This document shows, one piece after another, positions 58,485-64,000 of a stretch of 64,000 bases of DNA. Within the stretch, counting starts at the first letter, position 1. Each line of letters opens with the position of its first letter. The position numbers and the translations under genes are program-made. The notes under the pieces are model-generated. The model made no database searches and was not told the DNA's origin. It saw nothing but the letters and a program-made list of their open reading frames with translations. The DNA comes from Micromonospora sp. HNM0581 (GTDB lineage Bacteria > Actinomycetota > Actinomycetes > Mycobacteriales > Micromonosporaceae): NCBI RefSeq assembly GCF_012726175.1, contig NZ_JAASAD010000013.1:85109-149108 (forward strand), given 5' to 3'.

Positions 58485-59848
58485 CAGGGCTCCGGCAAGG
58501 TAGCGATATGGCCGTTGTGGGCGTTTGGGTGTAGACGCTCCGGATCATGGTGGTATAGAGGCGGGCGCGGCCTTTCGATGATCATCCAGGTGTCGAGTCT
58601 GGGAAGATCAAAGAGGACCACGCCCGTTGGGATCATCATCGCTGATTGACGTTGTGACCGTGCACGCGGACCGCCTGGACGAGCCGGTGCCGGTCGGGCG
58701 CCGGTCGAGCCTGGTCGGGGCATTGGCGGCAGTGCCGGACCGGCGAGACCCTCGCGGTGTCGTCCATGCGCTGCCCGGAGTCCTGGCCACACTCGTCGCG
58801 GCGGTACTGACCGGTGCCCGCTCCGTAACGGCGGTCGCGGAATGGGCCGACGACGCGCCGCAGCAGGTTCTCGCCGAGCTGGGCGTGTTCCGGGATCCGT
58901 TCACGGCCGGTTCCGGGCTCCGGACGAGTCCACGTTCCGGCGGATTTTGGCCGGGATCGACGCCGACGCCCTGGACGACACAGTCGGCCGGTGGATCCTC
59001 GCGTCCCGGCCGCCAGCGGGCGGTGGACGGCAGGTGTACAGCGTGGACGGCAAAACCTTGCGGGGCAGCGGCCCGGCCGGCAGTCAGGTGCATCTCCTGG
59101 CAGTGCTGGATCAGCACACAGGGGCGGTCCTCGGCCAAGTCGATGTGGCCGGCAAGACCAACGAGTTGACCCGCTTCCAGCCGCTGCTGACCCCGCTCGA
59201 CCTGACCGCGGTGGTCGTCACCGCAGACGCTCTGCACACCCAGCGTGAGCACGCCCGCTGGCTGGTCGACGACAAGAAGGCCGGCTATCTGTTCACCGTG
59301 AAGAAGAACCAGCCGCGTCTGTACCACCAGCTCAAAACGCTGCCCTGGGCGAAAATCCCGACCCAGGACGAGACCAGCACCCGCGGGCACGGCCGCTACG
59401 ACATCCGCCGCCTGCAAGCAGTCACCTGCACCCCAGCCCTCGCCCTGGATTTCCCGCACGCCGTGCAAGCGCTACGAATCCGCCGCCGACGGATGAACCT
59501 GGCCACCGGCCGCTGGTCCACCGTCACCGTCTACGCGATCACCAACCTGACCACCACCCAGGCCAGCCCCGCCGACCTCGCCGACTGGCTACGCGGACAC
59601 TGGGCCATCGAAACCCTGCACCACATCAGAGACACCACCTACGCCGAGGACGCCAGCCGCATCCGCACCGGCAACGCGCCACGCGTCATGGCCACCCTGC
59701 GCAACACAGCGATCAGCCTGCTCCGACTGACCGGCACCACCACAACCATCGCCGCAGCCCTACGCCACAACAGCCGAAACCCCTACCGGCCACTCCAACT
59801 ACTCGGAATCACCTGAAACGGTCAAACAACTACCTTGCCGGAGCCCTG
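58485..59848. mobile_element. ISAs1-like insertion sequence
   Basis: 1364 bp bounded by a perfect 19-bp inverted repeat (CAGGGCTCCGGCAAGGTAG at 58485-58503; its complement at 59830-59848). One plus-strand transposase gene, frameshifted once. The sequence right of the element repeats CCGGAGCCCTG once more, so the right junction is slightly scrambled, and no clear target duplication is seen. It ends 16 bp before the stop of the module D immunity gene. Confidence 0.85.
58654..59816 (+). pseudogene. ISAs1-family transposase with one frameshift
   Basis: First frame (GTG 58654 to about 58905): VTVHADRLDEPVPVG ... LVGALAAVPDRRDPRGVVHALPGVLA, the DDE_Tnp_1-associated N-terminus, to GVFRDPFT. Second frame (from about 58905): RFRAPDESTFRRILAGIDAD, YSVDGKTLRGS (first Asp), VVTADALHTQREHARWL (second Asp), LFTVKKNQPRLY and GHWAIETLHHIRDTTYAED (Glu). 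A one-base shift near 58905-58915 is the only lesion, so the element could have been active recently. Confidence 0.85.
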
Positions 59849-59864
59849 GCCGGAGCCCTGCCGA

Positions 59865-60308
59865 CTACTCCGCGCAATCGCCACAATTAACGATCAACTC
59901 GTCGCCACGAACTTCGGCCCTCAAGGTCGCAGACCCGCATACAAGCTCAATACCAACGACCTTTCCTGAGGCCGTCAACAAATTCACGTCTCCAATCTGT
60001 ACGCCGATCAGCCTGCCGAAACTGGGATCACTGGATACGTCGAAGGCCGTCCATTTACCCGACTCAGCTACAAACGCTCGATTCTCGGGGCTGAGCGGTT
60101 CAATGAACGGATCAACCCATTCACCTACCGCAAACCGAAGGGATTCTCCATCAGCGCCAGATTCAAATCGGAAAACGACGCCGTTGTCCAGCGAAACCTC
60201 TACAGGCCCCTCATTGGATTCGCGGAGCCCTCCTGGCGAGACGTAGTTGATGCGTCTGACACGCACAACTGCGCTGCTCAGGAAGCCCACCAGAAGCTCG
60301 TCAGACAT
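59865..60308 (-). CDS. Putative immunity protein of module D
   Basis: 147 residues from ATG 60308. Alternating beta-type pattern: LLVGFLSSAVVRVRRINYV, PVEVSLDNGVVFRFESGADG, RLIGVQIGDVNLLTASGKVV, ending ELIVNCGDCAE. Acidic overall, typical of immunity proteins. I do not recognise a named family. It starts 33 bp after a toxin remnant and ends 16 bp from ISAs1. Lower GC than the core genes suggests horizontal origin. Confidence 0.6.
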   Translation of the reverse strand: MSDELLVGFLSSAVVRVRRINYVSPGGLRESNEGPVEVSLDNGVVFRFESGADGESLRFAVGEWVDPFIEPLSPENRAFVAESGKWTAFDVSSDPSFGRLIGVQIGDVNLLTASGKVVGIELVCGSATLRAEVRGDELIVNCGDCAE

Positions 60309-60341
60309 CAATGCCGCCCTCCAGATCCGCCCTGTAACCCA

Positions 60342-60536
60342 TCAGCCGGGACACGCACACGGCCTCGGTGTTCCGTTGGCGAACCACGTGCTGGTATTTC
60401 CGCCGGGATACATACTTACGAAGGTTCCATCTGTCTTCGTGATAAGTAAGTCATTGCCGTTCCGATACATGATATTGTCTGGGCCGTCTTTCATGATCGG
60501 CCCGATCCTCACCTGCTCTACAGGATCAAGACGGCC
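60342..60536 (-). pseudogene. Toxin C-terminal remnant of module D
   Basis: An AT-richer segment encodes RIGPIMKDGPDNIMYRNGND then LLITKTDGTFVSMYPGGNTS and TWFANGTPRPCACPG before TGA 60342. This is the end of a toxin domain; the HTYYVLAG..VHNC junction seen in the other modules is missing. Upstream of about 60536 the sequence turns GC-rich and unrelated, so the 5' part has been lost. The immunity gene follows 33 bp downstream. Confidence 0.5.
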
Positions 60537-60887
60537 CGGCCATCGCCGAGCCGCGCGCACGCGCTACGGCCTACGGCCCCGCGCGCACGCCCAGCATCAG
60601 CCAGCCATCCGAACGACAGGTGGGCGGCCAAACGATCGCGGCCGTGACGATCGCAGGACGGGATTGCTTCAACGCGCCGGCTGCCGTCAATCGGCGCAGC
60701 TACCCTGGCCGCCACCAGGCGACGTCTGCCAACTCCGAACCTCCAGAAGGCATTGATATCTGCCTATACACAGGGTGTGCTTGACGGCAACCGTGACGGC
60801 AACGCGCTCGCACCATGGCGCCCTTGCACGCACTTGGTGGCCCCGCCCTCACTTAACGTAGCTAAAGGCGGGACCGGACAAATGGCT
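60537..60887. other. Degenerate leader of module D
   Basis: About 350 bp with no convincing gene. Left part GC-rich, without protein-like frames; it holds the cassette motif at 60781-60803 and borders the stop of the module C immunity gene at 60888. Confidence 0.5.
60781..60803. repeat. Cassette leader motif, copy D
   Basis: TTGACGGCAACCGTGACGGC plus AAC: two TGACGGC half-repeats 12 bp apart, 85 bp from the stop of the module C immunity gene. Confidence 0.7.
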
Positions 60888-61295
60888 TCAGATGAGATCA
60901 GGTGCCACAGGCCCTTCGAGATCAAAAACTGGTACTTGGCGCTCATCTTCGCGGCGCCACACTGAGAATATCCACTCTCCGTAGGGGTAGTCACTAACAA
61001 TTTCGAAGATGCGTCCGCTTCGGGTTCTCAAACTTAGATCGAGCCCAACATCGCGAGACGACGCGCTTACTTGAACAATCTCTTCTCCAATCAAACCATC
61101 GAGATCGTGAGCCTTCGCGGCGTCCCCTGAAGTCGACGGAAACATTGCAGCGATCCCAGTTGTAGAAACACACCAGTTTGTGTTAACGCGTAGACGCCAT
61201 TGGTTCCCGCTGAGACAGACGCCATCGACATCTGCCTCGACAGCAGCGACTGTGAGCGGGAGAAACGCCCTGATTTCCTCTAGCCACGGAAACAC
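60888..61295 (-). CDS. Putative immunity protein of module C
   Basis: 135 residues. GTG 61295 overlaps the toxin stop by one base (TAGTG), so translation is coupled. FPWLEEIRAFLPLTVAAVEAD, GNQWRLRVNTNWCVSTTGIA, then LSLRTRSGRIFEIVSDYPYG and EWIFSVWRR make a compact beta-rich, acidic protein resembling other small immunity proteins (DUF6188-like pattern, tentative). No signal peptide. Composition is lower in GC than the core. Confidence 0.65.
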   Translation of the reverse strand: MFPWLEEIRAFLPLTVAAVEADVDGVCLSGNQWRLRVNTNWCVSTTGIAAMFPSTSGDAAKAHDLDGLIGEEIVQVSASSRDVGLDLSLRTRSGRIFEIVSDYPYGEWIFSVWRREDERQVPVFDLEGPVAPDLI

Positions 61296-61684
61296 TACGG
61301 CTCCAACTCAATATGCGTCCGAGATCTGACATATTGCTTCGGATTCACGCCCCTCGGCGGCTGCACCGGCCTGCCAGTAAAGGGACTCACCGGCGCGTCG
61401 GCACCGTTGGTAAACGAGGCTCGAAGCCCCGCATTTCCGTTGGCTGACGGCTGCATAATGCGGATCCTGCTGCCGTCCGGCAATTGGAAGCCCGTACCTG
61501 CTGAACGGGTGGGGAAAGCGCTGAATCCAGCCTCTCCCGCGTCGACCGCCGCCTGCAATCCTGACTCCAGCCGCGAAGCGCTTGTGGGCACTACGGTCCC
61601 GCTTGCGTCTGCCACGAACGTGGCACCACCGCAGTTGTGAACCAACACCGGCGTGGTGCCGGCGAGCACATAGTACGTGTGGCG
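61295..61684 (-). CDS. Orphan toxin cassette C
   Basis: Starts HTYYVLAGTTPVLVHNCGG, the best copy of the junction, then about 105 residues: ASRLESGLQAAVDAGEAGFS, FQLPDGSRIRIMQPSANGNA, RASFTNGADAPVSPFTGRP, then VQPPRGVNPKQYVRSRTHIE and LEP. The ending PFTGRPVQPPRG...VRSRTHIEL is one I associate with C-termini of Rhs toxins; the activity is not known. An in-frame TAG lies four codons before HTYYV, so the piece cannot be the end of a longer gene here. The only start is an internal GTG without a ribosome site, suggesting a silent cassette. Confidence 0.72.
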   Translation of the reverse strand, partial: RHTYYVLAGTTPVLVHNCGGATFVADASGTVVPTSASRLESGLQAAVDAGEAGFSAFPTRSAGTGFQLPDGSRIRIMQPSANGNAGLRASFTNGADAPVSPFTGRPVQPPRGVNPKQYVRSRTHIELEP

Positions 61685-61782
61685 TTGCTACGGCGGCTGC
61701 GGCGATGTCATGGCGTCGATCTTGGCAGGGAGCTGGGCTTTCGCTCAACTGCCCGTCGGCAGTTCATCGATTGTTGGCGATT

Positions 61783-61805
61783 TTGACAGCAGCCATGACA
61801 GCAAC
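61783..61805. repeat. Cassette leader motif, copy C
   Basis: TTGACAGCAGCCATGACAGC plus AAC: two TGACAGC half-repeats 12 bp apart, 98 bp upstream of cassette C and 39 bp after the stop of the XRE-TPR regulator gene. Confidence 0.75.
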
Positions 61806-61844
61806 GTGGGCGCACGCCGGGCTGAGCGAGCCATCGGCCGGGGC

Positions 61845-63041
61845 CTACTCGGTCGGTCGTCTGGTGCTGTTGACGGGCTTCTTCTTCTGTGTGCGGCGGT
61901 CGATGAGGCGATCCACGGCGGCGATGCGGCGGTGGAGGCGTGTGGAGCCGGCGTCGATGGCGGTGGTGTCGATGCGGGCGAGGACCTCACGGGCGGCGTC
62001 GAGGTCGCCGGCTCTGGCGTGGCCTTCGGCGAGCCAGGTTTGGTAGAGGGCGACTTCGCGGGCGTGATCGTGGTTGTAGCCGGCGAGTGCTCGGGTGAGG
62101 AGGGGTTCGGCGGAGGTTGGGGTGCCGAGTTCGATGAGGCAGCGGGCGGCCATGACGTCGATCTCGGTCCGGTTGAGCCAGTAGACCCATTCGGGTTCGG
62201 CGATGCCGTCGGTGCGCTGGTCGTAGGCGTCGTTGACGGCGTCGAGGGTGCGGCGGGTGGTGTCGGTGTCGCGTAGGCGGGCTGCGGCCCAGGCGAGGCG
62301 TTCCAACAGCAGCGCCCGGACGAGTGGACTGGCGTGGGGTGCGCCGGTGACGGCGGAGCGGGCGATGAGCAGCGCGTCTTCGCGTTTGCCGATGTTGGTG
62401 ATCTGGTAGGCGAGGCTGGAGAGAAGTTGCGCGCCCAGTGCCCGGTCTCCTGCCGATTCGGCGGCGGTGACGCCGGACAGGTAGAGCCGTTGGGCGTCCT
62501 GGTAGCGGCCGGCGTCGCTGGCGACCCAGCCAGCGAGTTGGGCCAGTTCACCGATCACGGTGTACAGCCGCTTGCCGAGTACGTCGGTGTAGGAGGCGGT
62601 GCGGGCGAGGTGTTCGGCCTGGTCGAGTTCGGTGCGGATGACGGGAAGCAGGGTACGGCTGCCGACGGTGTCGTCCAGGTGCCGAAGTTCGATCAGCCGG
62701 GATTCCAGCGATGCGACGAGCCCGGTGCCGATACGACGACCGGCACGTAGCTGCCGAGGGACAGGTGGGCCGCCGATGAGCCATTCATGGGTGAGCCGGA
62801 CCGGGTCTGCTGGGGTGCCGATCGGCACGCCGAGGGCGTGTTCGTAGCGTTCGACGACGTCGGGGGTGGCGGGGCGGCGGCCGGTTTCGACGAGGCCGAG
62901 GTAGGGCTTACTGAAGTGCGTGAGCGCGGCCATGCCGGCGAGGCTGTGCCCGGCGGCCTCGCGGGCGGCCCGCAGCTTCGCGCCGCAGTCGGCGGTGTCG
63001 GGTGTAGACGGGGGAAGACCCTCGCCTGCTTCCATGGTCAT
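61845..63041 (-). CDS. XRE-type HTH regulator with TPR region
   Basis: 398 residues. Cro/C1 helix-turn-helix at about 12-70: LRAAREAAGHSLAGMAALTHFSKPYLGLVE and GRRPATPDVVERYEHALG. The remainder is tetratricopeptide-like helical repeats (LARTASYTDVLGKRLYTVIG ... AGRYQDAQRLYLSGVTAAES ... EVALYQTWLAEGHARAGDLDAAREVLARID). Such regulators are common in actinomycete islands and integrative elements. ATG 63041 has GGGGAGAG 2-4 nt upstream. It is transcribed toward the toxin cassettes and diverges from the 87-residue gene. Confidence 0.88.
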   Translation of the reverse strand: MTMEAGEGLPPSTPDTADCGAKLRAAREAAGHSLAGMAALTHFSKPYLGLVETGRRPATPDVVERYEHALGVPIGTPADPVRLTHEWLIGGPPVPRQLRAGRRIGTGLVASLESRLIELRHLDDTVGSRTLLPVIRTELDQAEHLARTASYTDVLGKRLYTVIGELAQLAGWVASDAGRYQDAQRLYLSGVTAAESAGDRALGAQLLSSLAYQITNIGKREDALLIARSAVTGAPHASPLVRALLLERLAWAAARLRDTDTTRRTLDAVNDAYDQRTDGIAEPEWVYWLNRTEIDVMAARCLIELGTPTSAEPLLTRALAGYNHDHAREVALYQTWLAEGHARAGDLDAAREVLARIDTTAIDAGSTRLHRRIAAVDRLIDRRTQKKKPVNSTRRPTE

Positions 63042-63216
63042 CTCTCTCCCCTGATCCTGGTGGCAGGCCCAGCGGGGACGTGCATCGAGTCCGGACCTGG
63101 CTGGTGCTGTTCCGGGAGGGCCGGGACCGGTTACGAAGATCGGCATTCTTCATACCCGGGTGCGTGCCCGGCCCTCCCACCGTAGACCACCGACGTGCCC
63201 GGAGGGTTGAGCAGCG

Positions 63217-63480
63217 ATGTCGATGCACCTGCCGGTTCGCCCGGCCTGGACCTGCGCGGGGTGTGGGCAGGCGTGGCCGTGTCTCACCCGCAAGCGGCAA
63301 CTGTTGGCCGAGTTCGCCGGGGCGCGGGTGTCGCTGATGCTCTACCTGTCCCGGTTCTTCGTCGAAGCGTGCGTGGACATGCCCGCCACCACGTCAGGAT
63401 CGTTGTACCGGCGGTTCTTCACTTGGCCCTACGAGCCGACCGACGGCAGCCGGCATGAGAGCGCCCCGCCGGGACGGTGA
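63217..63480 (+). CDS. 87-residue protein with CxxC...C motif
   Basis: MSMHLPVRPAWTCAGCGQAW, then PCLTRKRQLLAEFAGARVSL and a helical YLSRFFVEACVDMPATTSGS; ends RRFFTWPYEPTDGS. The CAGCGQAWPC cluster could bind a metal. Small proteins of this type regularly accompany XRE-TPR regulators in Micromonosporaceae (recalled, sometimes labelled flavin reductase-like without evidence). GAGGG lies about 10 nt before ATG 63217. It diverges from the regulator, sharing a 175-bp promoter region. Function unknown. Confidence 0.65.
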   Translation: MSMHLPVRPAWTCAGCGQAWPCLTRKRQLLAEFAGARVSLMLYLSRFFVEACVDMPATTSGSLYRRFFTWPYEPTDGSRHESAPPGR

Positions 63481-63511
63481 TCCCAGCGGGGCGTTCTGTC
63501 GGTGGTCGGGT

Positions 63512-63884
63512 TCAGTCGCCGGAGACGGTGTCGTCGTCGGGCTGGTCGGGTTGCAGCGCCTGGTCCATGGATTCGATGGCGTGGCGTTGCAGGCGGAGCC
63601 GGACGTGGGAGTAGATGTCGGCGGTGGTGTGGACCTGTGCGTGGCCGAGCAGGTCCTTGATCGTCACCAGGTCCACGCCCTGTTCGAGTAGCAGCGTGGC
63701 ACAGGTGTGCCGGAGATCGTGGAAGCGGATGTAGCGGACGTCGGCGAGTTCGCAGATGGCCTGGTGGTGGCGGTGGACCGCGGCCGGGTCCATCGGCCCG
63801 CCGGTGCTGGTGGTGAACACGAGCCCTGTTTCGGCCCACCCGTCGGCGGCCTCACGTCGGTCGATGTCCTGCCGGGTGTGGGTC
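63512..63884 (-). pseudogene. Tyrosine recombinase (integrase), C-terminal fragment
   Basis: The C-terminal catalytic part of a phage-type integrase: IRFHDLRHTCATLLLEQGVD (H-x-x-R), IKDLLGHAQVHTTADIYSHV (GH and the catalytic Tyr), then a tail QALQPDQPDDDTVSGD. The frame begins abruptly (THTRQDIDRREAADGWAETG) next to a stop codon created by the end of an IS256-like element, so the N-terminal arm-binding and core-binding domains are separated from it. It is at the edge of the island and was probably its integrase. Confidence 0.8.
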
Positions 63885-64000
63885 TGTCAAGTTAACGGCT
63901 GATCTTGGTTGTTGAGGTGGTCAGTCGTTGGCCGGGGTGAGTCGGCCCTCGAAGGCGACCTGGAAGGCGTTCAGGGGTGCCTTCCAGCGCATGGTCCATC
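63885..64000. mobile_element. End of an IS256-like element (cut by window edge)
   Basis: Sequence from about 63885 (GTCTGTCAAGTTAACGGCTG) reads as an IS end, followed on the minus strand by the last codons of a transposase. It interrupts the integrase gene. The rest lies outside the window. Confidence 0.6.
63921..64000 (-). CDS. IS256-like transposase, C-terminal end only
   Basis: The last 26 codons: TMRWKAPLNAFQVAFEGRLT, then PAND and TGA at 63921. The WKxxLNxFxxxFEGRL ending is typical of IS256-family transposases. The 5' part is beyond the right edge, so nothing can be said of its integrity. Confidence 0.6.
   Translation of the reverse strand, partial: WTMRWKAPLNAFQVAFEGRLTPAND

Overview
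The window is a high-GC actinobacterial chromosome segment. Its gene content and order (nusA-infB-rbfA-nrnA-truB-ribF-rpsO-pnp-M16 peptidase-dapB-thyX-dapA, frequent GTG starts, a DUF574/Methyltransf_19 methyltransferase, a SpoIIE/STAS signalling system) fit the family Micromonosporaceae (Micromonospora/Salinispora type). That assignment is inferred from gene content; no 16S rRNA gene is present.

Region 1 (about 1-21.8 kb, almost all minus strand) is a core housekeeping block: rimP-nusA-ylxR-infB-DUF503-rbfA-nrnA for transcription, translation initiation and ribosome maturation, then truB, ribF, rpsO, pnp, an M16 peptidase, dapB, thyX and dapA. GNAT acetyltransferases, a GT87-type membrane glycosyltransferase and an AlkX/YcaQ-like DNA glycosylase are interspersed. 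Several strong GC-rich hairpins mark terminators, and stop/start overlaps mark translational coupling.

Region 2 (21.9-46.9 kb) is mixed chromosomal content: a lipoprotein/DUF4439 pair; a PadR-controlled ABC efflux-type transporter; map; a STAS protein facing a 1234-residue hybrid kinase/SpoIIE phosphatase; a glutamine synthetase/ALDH/SDR cluster resembling polyamine or GABA catabolism; a PAS-GGDEF-EAL protein; a thiolase; a fused heterodimer-like ABC exporter; and a DUF4081 GNAT. Region 3 (46.9-52 kb) holds a second PadR regulator, the MEP-pathway genes ispG and dxr flanking an rseP-like site-2 protease, and an LppU-like protein.

Region 4 (52-64 kb) is an accessory island, partly lower in GC and littered with IS elements (remnant ISL3, IS5-like, IS66, ISAs1, the end of an IS256-like element). 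It also has a tyrosine-recombinase fragment and an XRE-TPR regulator. Between the IS elements lie five minus-strand toxin/immunity modules of the polymorphic-toxin (Rhs/PT-HINT) type. Three begin abruptly at the same peptide junction (HTYYVLAG.xPVLVHNCG), which is normally the end of a HINT/pre-toxin region, with no upstream body. Each is followed by a tightly coupled small gene that is the presumed immunity gene. Four modules are preceded by a shared 22-bp motif made of two near-identical TGACRGC half-repeats. A short remnant of an Rhs pre-toxin region abuts the IS66 end. I read this as an archive of orphan toxin cassettes that could be recombined onto a full-length polymorphic toxin elsewhere. 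It is the most interesting system in the window.
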